A DNA stretch of 64,000 nucleotides from contig NZ_JAFMSX010000001.1 of assembly GCF_017916425.1 (NCBI RefSeq), forward strand, positions 1,302,001 through 1,366,000, written 5' to 3'. Source of the DNA: Nocardioides sp. SYSU D00065 (GTDB lineage: Bacteria; Actinomycetota; Actinomycetes; Propionibacteriales; Nocardioidaceae). The notes below the pieces were generated by a model. That model saw nothing but the letters and a program-made list of their open reading frames with translations, made no database searches and was not told the origin of the DNA. Positions within the stretch are counted from its first letter, which is position 1; each line of letters begins with the position of its first letter. Positions 1 to 7,550 of the stretch are shown here, piece by piece. The translations under genes and the position numbers were made by a program.

Positions 1-311
1 GCCGAGAACCGGCCGGCGATCGCGCTCGGCGGGACGTCGAGGTCGAGGTCCTCGACCACCTGCTCGGCCACGGGCGTGCTGGGGACCAGGAAGGCGTAGA
101 GGTTCGCCTTGTCCTCGGCGAGCTGCGCGTTGCCCTGCTCCTCGCCGGCGGTCGTGGCCTCGCCGACGATGACCAGGCCCGACGACGTGGCCGAGTAGAG
201 CACCGGCTCGCGGGTGGTCTTGGCGACCATCAGCAGCGCCCCGAGGATCGTGCAGCCAACCAGCACCCAGACGTAGGCGCGGCTCAGCCGTACGAAGTCC
301 CCGAACGTCAT
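1..311 (-). CDS. Wzz-type polysaccharide chain-length protein, N-terminal part (gene continues beyond the window)
   Basis: Only the first ~103 codons are inside the window. A short cytoplasmic start is followed by one membrane segment (about residues 13-31), then the start of a polar extracytoplasmic region with the TPVAEQV pattern common after the first helix of Wzz/VpsC-type co-polymerases. These proteins set the length of exported polysaccharide and are often fused to a tyrosine autokinase; the missing part would decide that. The ATG at 311 follows TAGACT with a 6-nt spacer, so the message is probably leaderless. The nucleotide-sugar genes at 8.5-16.9 kb fit this role. Family moderately sure; kinase fusion unknown. 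Confidence 0.7.
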   Translation of the reverse strand, partial: MTFGDFVRLSRAYVWVLVGCTILGALLMVAKTTREPVLYSATSSGLVIVGEATTAGEEQGNAQLAEDKANLYAFLVPSTPVAEQVVEDLDLDVPPSAIAGRFS

Positions 312-391
312 GCCGGGAGTCTAGGGCGTGGCAGCGGACGGGCCGGGCCGATCAGCGACATGCGCGTGAGGACGGCTGGCACCATGTCCGC

Positions 392-1249
392 ATGACCCAG
401 GAGGCCGACGCGCGCACAGCACCCGTCGCCGCCCGCGTCCACCTCGCGCACGCGGTCGTGCAGAAGCTCGCCGAGGACCGCGGCATCGACCTGCTGCACC
501 TCAAGGGACCGGCGGTCCTGCCCGGCCTGCGCGCCGAGGGGCGCCAGTCCAGCGACGTCGACGTGCTGGTGCGGCCCAGCCACCTGCCGCGCCTGGTGAC
601 CGCGCTGGAGTCGGTCGGCTTCGAGCAGCGCACCGACTTCGCGACCGGCTCGGTGTTCGCCCACGCCGCCAACTGGTGGCACGACGACTGGGGCTGGGTC
701 GACGTGCACACGAGCTGGCCGGGGGTGGGGGTCGACGCGGAGGTCGCCTTCGACGTGTTCGCCCGCACCCGGGTGCAGGTGCCGATCGCGCACTGGGACT
801 GCCCCGTTCCCGACCGCACCGCGCAGCGGCTCATCCTGGTCCTGCACGCTGCCCGCTCCGGTGGCACCACCGACGTCGACCACGCGTGGACCGCCGCCGA
901 CCCCGGCGAGCAGGAGGACGTACGCCGACTGGCCCGCGAGCTCGACGCGGAGGTCGCGCTCGCCGCGGGCATCGGCGAGCTCGACCTGCACCGCCACCAC
1001 CCGACGTACCGCCTGTGGCGCTACTTCACCGAGGGCGGCAGCCGGCTCGACGAGTGGCGGGCCCGCCTGGCTGCCGCGGGGACGGCCCGCGCGAGGGCCG
1101 AGCTGCTGGGCGCGGCGCTGCGCGTCAACCGCGACCACCTGCGCATGGAGCTCGGCCGCCCGCCCACGCGCGAGGAGGTGCGCGCGCGCCAGCGGCTGCG
1201 CGTGCGTCGCGCGACCGACGAGCTGGCCAGTCGGGTGCGGCGCCGGTGA
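392..1249 (+). CDS. nucleotidyltransferase family protein (NTP_transf_5 type)
   Basis: 285 aa. The LKGPA motif (about residues 37-41) followed by SSDVDVLVR (about 53-61) is the signature of the uncharacterised nucleotidyltransferase family PF14907: two acidic residues spaced D-x-D in a polymerase-beta-like fold. Substrate unknown. The stop codon overlaps the GTG of the downstream PqqD-like gene by 4 nt, so the two are translationally coupled. ATG 392 follows CACCAT plus 6 nt, a weak leaderless -10. Members of this family occur beside PqqD-like and HPr-kinase-like proteins in polysaccharide loci and in some lasso-peptide clusters, and both neighbours are present here. Confidence 0.8.
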   Translation: MTQEADARTAPVAARVHLAHAVVQKLAEDRGIDLLHLKGPAVLPGLRAEGRQSSDVDVLVRPSHLPRLVTALESVGFEQRTDFATGSVFAHAANWWHDDWGWVDVHTSWPGVGVDAEVAFDVFARTRVQVPIAHWDCPVPDRTAQRLILVLHAARSGGTTDVDHAWTAADPGEQEDVRRLARELDAEVALAAGIGELDLHRHHPTYRLWRYFTEGGSRLDEWRARLAAAGTARARAELLGAALRVNRDHLRMELGRPPTREEVRARQRLRVRRATDELASRVRRR

Positions 1250-1533
1250 CCGCTCGCTACCGGATCGCCGACGACGTCGCGTGGGTCAGCGAGGACGGCC
1301 TCGACGTCGGCGACGTGCCCACGGCGTACCTGGCCCGAGTCCCGCGCGGGATGCCGATCATGCTCGAGGGGTCGGGATGCGTGGTGTGGCTGGCGCTCGC
1401 CGAGGGCGGCACCCTCGAGGAGGTCACCGCGGCCGCGGCGGCGATGTCGGACGCCGACCCGGACCAGATCAGCGCGGACGTCGCCGACCTGGTCGACCAG
1501 CTCGTCGTGATCGGAGTCGTGCGAGAAGACTGA
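1246..1533 (+). CDS. PqqD-family small protein
   Basis: 95 aa, GTG start inside the 3' end of the nucleotidyltransferase gene (GTGA overlap). The central GSGCVVWLALAEGGTLEEV segment and the C-terminal helix ending in a hydrophobic 'DQLVVIGVV' strand match the PqqD/RRE winged-helix fold, which in other systems binds a peptide or presents a substrate to a partner enzyme. The same pattern (GLVLWLAL..GTTDEL) ends the HPr-kinase-like protein at 1942-3006, so the locus has one stand-alone and one fused copy. The 3' end overlaps the convergent VanZ-like gene by 65 nt. Function unproven. Confidence 0.75.
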   Translation: MTARYRIADDVAWVSEDGLDVGDVPTAYLARVPRGMPIMLEGSGCVVWLALAEGGTLEEVTAAAAAMSDADPDQISADVADLVDQLVVIGVVRED

Positions 1534-1918
1534 CCGCCCCGGCGCCCAGCGCCGCGCCGAGGGTGTTGGCCGCGACGTCCGCCTCGTCGCCGACCCGGTC
1601 CAGGAACAGCCACTGCACGACCTCGATCGCCGTCGACGCCAGCGCCGCGGCGAGCACCACCCGCCACCACGACCAGCGGGTCAGCAGCGCCGCGATCACG
1701 CCCAGCGGCACGAACAGCACGACGTTCAGCGCGAAGCCGTAGTGGTCGGGCGAGGCCCAGTCGGGCGCGATCGGCCAGTCGTAGCGGAACAGCACGTAGA
1801 GGCGGACGGTCAGCCGGTTCAGCTGCCACCCCCACGGCGCGGTGACCAGCACGCCCAGCGCCAGCACGTACGCCGTCGCGAGCGCCACGAGGATGCGGCG
1901 CTCGCCCGACCCGGACAC
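1469..1918 (-). CDS. VanZ-like family membrane protein
   Basis: 149 aa with about four hydrophobic segments. NVVLFVPLGV and the later STAIEVVQWL...DEADVAANTLGA are hallmark stretches of the VanZ-like family (PF04892), small membrane proteins of unclear function that often sit near cell-envelope and polysaccharide genes. GTG start at 1918, preceded by TAGGCT with a 6-nt spacer. That hexamer overlaps the -10 of the divergent gene at 1942. The last 65 nt overlap the convergent PqqD-like gene; the basic Arg-rich tail lies in this overlap. Confidence 0.75.
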   Translation of the reverse strand: MSGSGERRILVALATAYVLALGVLVTAPWGWQLNRLTVRLYVLFRYDWPIAPDWASPDHYGFALNVVLFVPLGVIAALLTRWSWWRVVLAAALASTAIEVVQWLFLDRVGDEADVAANTLGAALGAGAVSLLARLRSRRAGRPGRRRPR

Positions 1919-1941
1919 GCGGCCAGCCTAGAGTGGTCGCC
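1919..1941. promoter_or_regulatory. divergent leaderless promoter with overlapping -10 boxes (VanZ / HPr-kinase-like)
   Basis: The 23-bp gap holds AGCCTAGAGT at 1925-1934. Rightward it reads TAGAGT, 7 nt before GTG 1942; leftward it reads TAGGCT, 6 nt before GTG 1918. The two hexamers share the central TA. No room remains for a separate 5' UTR on either side. Confidence 0.6.
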
Positions 1942-3006
1942 GTGACGAGCGGCCGAGGTGCACCCGGCGTCGTGGTGCGCGCCCTCGGGGTGCCGATCGG
2001 CATCCGGGCCGCGGACGGCGACGTCGAGCGGCTGCGCCGCCAGTGGAGCCGGGCGTTGACCGACCAGCCCCCGCAGGCGGTCGTCGACCTCGGCCCGTTC
2101 GACTCCCACGACGACGTCAGCCACGACTACGCCGTCACGTCGCGGGTGACCCTCGCCGCCCTCGAGGCCACCGCCGGGCAGCGCATCAACCTGCACGCCG
2201 GCGCGGTCGCGGACGAGGAGGGACGGACCCTCACGCTGATCGGCGCGTCCGGGGCCGGAAAGACCACCGCCGTCCGGCTGCTGGCCCGGCGGCTGGGCTA
2301 CCTGTCCGACGAGACCACCTCCGTCGACGACGCCCTCACCGTCCATCCCCACCCCAAGCCCCTGTCCGTGATCACCGATCCGGCCGACCCGCTCGTGAAG
2401 CAGTCCCTCTCCCCCGACGACCTCGGACTGCGCCACCCGCCGGCGACGGCGTACCTCCACCGGATCGTGGTGCTCCACCGCGGCGAGGAGGACTCCGGAC
2501 TGGTGCCCCTCACCGCGGCCCACGCGATCGGGGAGATGGTCGCGCAGACGTCCTCCCTGGTCCGGCTCGAGCACCCGGTCCGCCGGCTGGCCGACACCAT
2601 CGACGCGTGCGGCGGAGTGTGGGCGCTGCACTACCGCGAGTTCGAGGAGCGGGTCGAGGAGCTCGTCCAGCTCCTCGACATGGAGGCCCAGCCGCCCCCG
2701 CCGCGCCTGCACCACCCCGGCCGGTCGGACGTCGCGGCGCACGACCGGGCCTGGACGCGCACGCCGTGGCTCGACGCCGTGGAGTACGACGAGGAGCTGG
2801 TGCTCATGGTCGGCGACCGGGTCCACGTGCTGGCCGGTCTCGGCCTCGTCCTCTGGCTCGCCCTCGAGACGCCGGGCACCACCGACGAGCTGGTCTCGCA
2901 GGTGCAGGCGCTGTGGGGCGAGCACCCGGACGCCGCCCGGCTCGTGGCCGACGCCCTCGACCTCCTGACGCAGGAGGGAGCGGTGCAGGCACCCGTCGGC
3001 CGGTGA
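1942..3006 (+). CDS. HPr-kinase-like ATPase fused to a C-terminal PqqD-like domain
   Basis: 354 aa from GTG 1942 (an in-frame GTG at 1933 lies inside the -10 box and is less likely). Residues about 85-200 resemble HPr kinase/phosphorylase: an LHAGAV strand, a Walker A GASGAGKTT (about 101-109) and GYLSDET after it. Residues about 255-350 repeat the PqqD pattern of the neighbouring 95-aa protein. HPrK-like kinases without an HPr partner are known beside lasso-peptide and polysaccharide genes; phosphorylation of a peptide or glycan is possible but unproven. It follows the nucleotidyltransferase/PqqD pair, with VanZ between on the other strand. Confidence 0.75.
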   Translation: MTSGRGAPGVVVRALGVPIGIRAADGDVERLRRQWSRALTDQPPQAVVDLGPFDSHDDVSHDYAVTSRVTLAALEATAGQRINLHAGAVADEEGRTLTLIGASGAGKTTAVRLLARRLGYLSDETTSVDDALTVHPHPKPLSVITDPADPLVKQSLSPDDLGLRHPPATAYLHRIVVLHRGEEDSGLVPLTAAHAIGEMVAQTSSLVRLEHPVRRLADTIDACGGVWALHYREFEERVEELVQLLDMEAQPPPPRLHHPGRSDVAAHDRAWTRTPWLDAVEYDEELVLMVGDRVHVLAGLGLVLWLALETPGTTDELVSQVQALWGEHPDAARLVADALDLLTQEGAVQAPVGR

Positions 3007-3055
3007 GGGGCCTGGGGCGGTCGCGGCGTCCTGCCTCGGCGGTAACGTGCGCCGC

Positions 3056-4216
3056 ATGACCGCTCGCCGCCAGCTGCCCACCGACGAGGCCCGCGACCTG
3101 CTCGCTCTCACGCGCGAGATCGCGACCAAGGAGCTCGCGCCCCGCTCGGCGCAGGCGGAGGCCACCGAGACGTTCCCGCGCGACGTCTTCCGGATGCTTG
3201 GCCAGGCCGGGCTGCTGTCGCTGCCCTACCCGGAGGAGCACGGCGGCGGCGACCAGCCCTACGAGGTCTACCTCCAGGTGCTCGAGGAGATCGGCGCCGT
3301 GTGGTCCTCGGTCGGCGTCGGGGTCTCCGTGCACGCGCTGTCGTGCTTTGGGCTGGCCCACTTCGGCACCGAGGAGCAGAAGGCCGCATGGCTGCCCGAC
3401 ATGCTGGGCGGCGACCTGCTCGGCGCCTACTGCCTCTCCGAGCCGCACGCGGGCTCCGACCCCGCCGCGATGCGTACGACCGCCCGGCGCGACGGCGACT
3501 CCTACGTGCTCAACGGCGCCAAGGCGTGGACCACCCACGGCGGGCATGCCGACTTCTACAAGGTCATGGCCCGCACCTCCGACGATCGCAACGGCATCTC
3601 GTGCTTCCTCGTGCCCGCCGACGCCGAGGGCCTCTCCGCCGACCCGCCCGAGCGCAAGATGGGCCTCACCGGCTCGGCGACCGCCACGATGCGCTTCGAC
3701 GGCGTACGCGTTGACGCCTCGCGCCGCCTCGGGGCCGAGGGCGAGGGCCTGCGCATCGCGCTGGCGGGCCTGGACTCCGGCCGCCTCGGCATCGCCGCCG
3801 TTGCCGTCGGGCTCGCGCAGGGAGCGCTCGACTCGGCCGTCGCCTACGCCCGCGAGCGGGAAACGTTCGGCAGCAGGATCATCGACCACCAGGGACTGGC
3901 CTTCGTGCTGGCCGACATGGAGGCGGCGATCGTCTCCGCCCGCGCCACGGTGCTCCACGCCGCGCGCCTGCGCGACGCCGGCCTGCCCTTCTCCCGCGAG
4001 GCCTCGGTCGCCAAGCTCGTCGCCACCGACAACGCCATGAAGGTCACCACCGACGCCGTGCAGGTCCTCGGCGGCTACGGCTACACCCGCGACTTCCCCG
4101 TCGAGCGCTACATGCGCGAGGCCAAGGTCATGCAGATCTTCGAGGGGACCAACCAGATCCAGCGGATGGTGATCTCCCGGTCGCTGGCCAAGGACAACTC
4201 GGGCCTGATCGCCTGA
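3056..4216 (+). CDS. acyl-CoA dehydrogenase
   Basis: 386 aa, the usual length for the family. CLSEPHAGSD (about residues 125-134) is the first acyl-CoA dehydrogenase signature. The C-terminal QVLGGYGYTRDFPVERYMREAK region and IFEGTNQIQR carry the catalytic glutamate (Glu363). It should oxidise an acyl-CoA to the trans-2-enoyl-CoA with FAD and electron-transfer flavoprotein; chain length cannot be told. ATG 3056 is chosen over GTG 3047 because TAACGT lies 7 nt upstream of it, a leaderless arrangement. It stands alone, followed by repeat copy A. Confidence 0.9.
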   Translation: MTARRQLPTDEARDLLALTREIATKELAPRSAQAEATETFPRDVFRMLGQAGLLSLPYPEEHGGGDQPYEVYLQVLEEIGAVWSSVGVGVSVHALSCFGLAHFGTEEQKAAWLPDMLGGDLLGAYCLSEPHAGSDPAAMRTTARRDGDSYVLNGAKAWTTHGGHADFYKVMARTSDDRNGISCFLVPADAEGLSADPPERKMGLTGSATATMRFDGVRVDASRRLGAEGEGLRIALAGLDSGRLGIAAVAVGLAQGALDSAVAYARERETFGSRIIDHQGLAFVLADMEAAIVSARATVLHAARLRDAGLPFSREASVAKLVATDNAMKVTTDAVQVLGGYGYTRDFPVERYMREAKVMQIFEGTNQIQRMVISRSLAKDNSGLIA

Positions 4217-4268
4217 CGGCGCGCCGCGGTCGCTGAGGTTTCGCGGCCGTGCTGCAGGGGCGGTGGCT

Positions 4269-4332
4269 TTCCCCGGCTAGCCGGGGAAACTGGAGCCTCA
4301 CCCCCGAAACTTCGGCCTGGAGCCTCCAATTT
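4269..4332 (+). repeat. palindromic interspersed repeat family 1, copy A
   Basis: Begins with a perfect 20-bp palindrome, TTCCCCGGCTAGCCGGGGAA (4269-4288), then a shorter dyad CCGAAACTTCGG (4304-4315). Positions 4269-4321 are identical over 53 bp to copy D at 39337-39389. It lies just upstream of the frameshifted AbiEi-like gene, with copy B in inverted orientation just downstream. It has no coding capacity of its own. Confidence 0.85.
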
Positions 4333-4450
4333 GGGTACGGAACCCAGGGCCCCGCCGCTGGCAGCTACGCCCGGCCGGTTGACGTACGCGTTGTCCACAG
4401 GTTGCAAGGTCCAGGATTGGCGGCGTACGCCGGCGGGCACGGCTGGTCGC

Positions 4451-5403
4451 ATGGCATCAGACGTTCTGCTCGACCTGACCGGCGTGGTCGTCCTCCGCAA
4501 GGACCTCCTGGCCGCGGGCTACACCGACCGGCAGATCCAGACCCGCGTCAAGGCGGGCGAGCTGCACCGGGTCAGGCACGGGAGCTACTGCGACAAGTCA
4601 CTGTGGGACTCGCTGGGCGCCGCCGACCGCCACCGCGTCCTCGCCCGCGCGGTCCTGGCGCGAGCACACCCCACCACGGTGCTCACGCACGTCTCGTCCG
4701 CCATCGAGCACGGGGCGCCGGTGTGGGGCCACGACCTCACCAAGGTGCACACCACCCGCACCGACGGGCGCTCCGGGCGCAAGGAGTGCGACCGCGTGCA
4801 GACGCCGGCACCATGCCGACGTACCACGTCGCGGTCGTCAACGGCGTCCCCGTCTCCCTTCCCACGCGCTGCGCGGTGGAGATGACCACCGTGTCGACCG
4901 TCGAGTCGGCGCTGATCACGGTCGACGGGCTGCTGAGCGCGGGCCTGACGACCCCGAGCGGCATCCGTCAGTTCGCCCACCGCACCAGGTTCTGGCCCCG
5001 CAGCCTCCGCACCACTGTGGTGCTCCGCCTGGCGGATCCCCGACACGAGTCGGCTGGCGAGTCGCGCACCGCCTACTTCTTCTTCGCACAGGGACTTCCC
5101 AAGCCGGAGCCTCAGGTCGTCGTGCGCGACGAGCGGGGCGCCGAGGTCGCGCGCGTCGACTTCGCCTGGCCCGAGCTCGGCGTCTTCCTCGAGTTCGACG
5201 GCCGCATCAAGTACGAGCGGCATCGACGCGCGGGGGAGTCGCTCGAGCAGTTCCTCATGCGCGAGAAGGCGCGCGAGGAGCTGATCTGCCAGTTGACGGG
5301 GTGGGTGTGCATCCGCATCACCTGGGACCAGCTCGCAGCGCCTCAGCTCCTGGCTGGGCGCATCCGGCGAATCCTGGAGTCGCGAGGGCGTACGGTCGCC
5401 TGA
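4451..5403 (+). pseudogene. AbiEi-type/DUF559-like protein gene, broken by one frameshift
   Basis: Two overlapping reading frames give the two halves of one protein. From ATG 4451 the first frame encodes an AbiEi-like winged-helix start (LRKDLLAAGYTDRQI, then a VRHGSY hairpin) down to about 4800. The second frame continues from about 4801 with HVAVVNGVPVSLPTRCAVEM and ends with a PD-(D/E)XK-like core (VDFAWPELGVFLEFDG). One missing base near 4800 explains the break. It may be a real inactivating deletion or a sequencing error. The gene is bracketed by inverted copies of repeat family 1. Two related genes lie at 22343 and 44957. Confidence 0.75.
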
Positions 5404-5408
5404 GGCCG

Positions 5409-5486
5409 GGGTTCACCCCCCAAGCGTGAGGTTCCAGGCCGAAACTTCGCGGGTGAGGCTCGGGTTTCCCCGGCTCGCCGGGGAAT
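5409..5486 (-). repeat. palindromic interspersed repeat family 1, copy B (inverted relative to A)
   Basis: Read on the minus strand it starts at 5486 with TTCCCCGGCGAGCCGGGGAA followed by GAGCCTCACCCGCGAAGTTT and CGGCCTGGAACCTCACG, the same order as copies A and D. It starts 5 bp after the stop of the AbiEi-like pseudogene and fills the gap to the convergent F420 reductase gene, so it could also act as a terminator. Confidence 0.8.
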
Positions 5487-5521
5487 GCAACCGCCCCCAG
5501 CGGCCCCGCCGAAGAACAAGC

Positions 5522-6187
5522 TCAGACGTCGGTGACCCGCACCCCCGCATGCGCTTTGTAGCGCCGGTTGATGGAGATCAGGTTGGCGGTCAGCGCCTCG
5601 ACCTGGTGGGCGTTGCGCAGCCGGCCGCCGTACATCCCGCGCATGCCCGGCACCACCGAGGCCAGCGCCTGGACGAGGTCGGTCGCCTCGCGGTCGTCGC
5701 CCAGCACCAGCACGTCGGTGTCCACGCGCTCCACCGTCGGGTCCTCGAGGAGCACCGCGCTCACGTTGTGGAAGGCGCCCACGACCCGCGAGTCGGGCAG
5801 GATCGCGGCGGCCTGCTGGGTGGCCGAGCCCTCCTCCACGGGGAGCGCGAAGGCGCCCTGCTTGTCGAAGCCGAGCGGGTTGACGCAGTCGACGACGATC
5901 TTGCCGGCGAGCTCGTCGCGCAGCGAGGCCAGCAGCTCGGCGTGCCCGTCCCACGGCACCACGACGAGCACGATGTCGCCCGCGCGCGCGGCCTCGGCGT
6001 TGTCGGCGCCGCGGACCCGGCCCACACCGGCGAGGACGGCCGCCGTCTGGGCCGCGCGCTCGGCGCTCCGCGAGCCGAGTACGACGTCGAGCCCGGCGGC
6101 GGCGAAGCGGCGGGCCAGCCCACGGCCCTGTGGTCCGGTGCCGCCCAGGACGGCGATGGTCAGGGAGGTCACGTCGGGCTCGGTCAT
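5522..6187 (-). CDS. npdG: NADPH-dependent F420 reductase
   Basis: 221 aa. LTIAVLGGTGPQGRGLA (about residues 9-25) is a Rossmann GxGxxG-type nucleotide site. NPLGF, the FHNVSA segment and the C-terminal NAHQVEALTANLISINRRYK match F420H2:NADP oxidoreductase, which moves hydride between NADPH and coenzyme F420 in actinobacteria. ATG 6187 is preferred over upstream starts because TAGCGT lies 7 nt before it. Single gene, convergent with repeat copy B. Confidence 0.85.
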   Translation of the reverse strand: MTEPDVTSLTIAVLGGTGPQGRGLARRFAAAGLDVVLGSRSAERAAQTAAVLAGVGRVRGADNAEAARAGDIVLVVVPWDGHAELLASLRDELAGKIVVDCVNPLGFDKQGAFALPVEEGSATQQAAAILPDSRVVGAFHNVSAVLLEDPTVERVDTDVLVLGDDREATDLVQALASVVPGMRGMYGGRLRNAHQVEALTANLISINRRYKAHAGVRVTDV

Positions 6188-6301
6188 CCCACGGACGCTA
6201 GCGAACGTCCCGCGCGCCCCGGCGGGCACCCGGCAGGCGAGGCGAACGGCTCACCCCTCCGTGTGTTGTCCGGGCCGGGTCGGCGAGCAAGCGTGGGACG
6301 C

Positions 6302-6829
6302 ATGTCGAAGCGAATCGCATTCCTGACCGCACCCGAAGGCGTCGAGGAGGTCGAGCTGACCAAGCCCTGGCAGGCAGCTGTCGACGCCGGCCACACCGCG
6401 GAGCTCGTGTCGCTCGACGAGGGCGAGGTGCAGCTGTTCCAGCACCTCGACAAGTCCACGACCCAGCGCGTGGACCGGCGGGTGAGCGACGTGTCGACCG
6501 CCGACTACGACGCTCTCGTCCTGCCCGGCGGCGTCGCCAACCCCGACGCCCTGCGCATGGACGAGGAGGCCGTGGCCTTCGTCCGCGACTTCCTCGACAC
6601 GGGCAAGCCGGTCGCCGCCATCTGCCACGCGCCGTGGACCCTCATCGAGGCCGACCGGGTGCGCGGCAAGCGCCTCACCAGCTGGCCCAGCCTCCAGACC
6701 GACGTGCGCAACGGCGGCGGCGAGTGGGTCGACGAGGAGGTCGTCGTCGACGGCAACCTGATCACCAGCCGCAACCCCGACGACATCCCGGCATTCTCCC
6801 GCGCGCTCTTGGACGCGCTCGGGTCCTAG
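6302..6829 (+). CDS. DJ-1/PfpI family type 1 glutamine amidotransferase-like protein
   Basis: 175 aa, full length for the PfpI/YraA group. ALVLPGGVANPDALR and AAICHAPWTLIEAD carry the nucleophile Cys108 next to His109 at the usual elbow. Members act as stress-linked deglycases, proteases or hydratases, and the substrate cannot be read from sequence. Its 3' end overlaps the convergent reductase gene by 4 nt. A weak AAGCGT lies 7 nt before the ATG. Confidence 0.85.
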   Translation: MSKRIAFLTAPEGVEEVELTKPWQAAVDAGHTAELVSLDEGEVQLFQHLDKSTTQRVDRRVSDVSTADYDALVLPGGVANPDALRMDEEAVAFVRDFLDTGKPVAAICHAPWTLIEADRVRGKRLTSWPSLQTDVRNGGGEWVDEEVVVDGNLITSRNPDDIPAFSRALLDALGS

Positions 6830-7533
6830 CCGAGCGTCGGCTGCCCGGCGGGCCGCGGCTCCACCAACCACCGGCCGAGCAGCGTCCCGTCCTGCTCCAG
6901 CAGCAGGGCGGGACGTAGGGCCACGTCCACCGCGGTGCCCGCGGCCATGCGTACGGCGTCGCCGGCGCTCAGCCGGGGCACGACCGTCCAGCACAGCTCG
7001 TCGACGACGCCGGCGGCCAGCAGGTCGGCGAAGAGCGACGGTCCCCCCTCGCACAGCTGCTCGTCCCACCCCCGCTCCGCGAGCTCCCGCGTGAGCGCGA
7101 CGAGGTCGATCGCGTCGTCGCCCAGGACCAGGACGTTCTCCTCGCCCAGCCGATCCCGGGCGGTCGCCAGGCCGTCCGAGGAGGCCACGGTCGCCATCAG
7201 CACCCGGCCGCGCGGGGCGCCCGCCAGGGTCGGCGGGACCTCGCCGGAGCGGCTGACGACGACCAGCGGCACCGCGGGTACGTCGTACCCCTCCGCACGC
7301 AGCGTCCCGGCACCGACGACCAGGCAGTCGGCCCGCGCCCGCAGCATGTCGAAGACCCGCTTGTCGGCGGCGTTGTTGATGCTCTTGCTCACGCCGTCCG
7401 TCCCCTGCGCGGCGCCGTCGACGGTGCTGACGAAGTTGACGCGCAGCCACGGCGCCGACGGCGGGGCATAGGCCGCGGCCAGCTCCTCGTCCGAGAGATC
7501 GGCCAGGCGTTGCAGCTCGAGGTGTCCGCTCAC
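6826..7533 (-). CDS. RibD C-terminal / dihydrofolate reductase-like pyrimidine reductase
   Basis: 235 aa. VNFVSTVDGAAQG near residue 32, the LVVGAGTLRAEGY segment and CEGGPSLFADLLAAGVVDEL form the RibD_C reductase core, an NADPH enzyme related to DHFR. No deaminase domain is fused. GTG start at 7533. It is divergent from a dihydropteroate-synthase-like gene across only 17 bp with overlapping -10 boxes, which ties the pair to pterin or flavin metabolism. The exact substrate is not known. Confidence 0.8.
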   Translation of the reverse strand: MSGHLELQRLADLSDEELAAAYAPPSAPWLRVNFVSTVDGAAQGTDGVSKSINNAADKRVFDMLRARADCLVVGAGTLRAEGYDVPAVPLVVVSRSGEVPPTLAGAPRGRVLMATVASSDGLATARDRLGEENVLVLGDDAIDLVALTRELAERGWDEQLCEGGPSLFADLLAAGVVDELCWTVVPRLSAGDAVRMAAGTAVDVALRPALLLEQDGTLLGRWLVEPRPAGQPTLG

Positions 7534-7550
7534 GCCCCTACTGTTGCACC
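7534..7550. promoter_or_regulatory. 17-bp divergent promoter with overlapping -10 boxes (RibD_C / DHPS-like)
   Basis: TACTGT at 7539-7544 lies 6 nt before GTG 7551. On the other strand AACAGT (7545-7540) lies 6 nt before GTG 7533. The two hexamers are offset by one base. The geometry is identical to the 24098-24114 promoter. Confidence 0.6.

Noticed and set aside
308..1138. Minus-strand frame opposite the nucleotidyltransferase
   Set aside because: Low-complexity composition, and the nucleotidyltransferase and Wzz frames explain the DNA.
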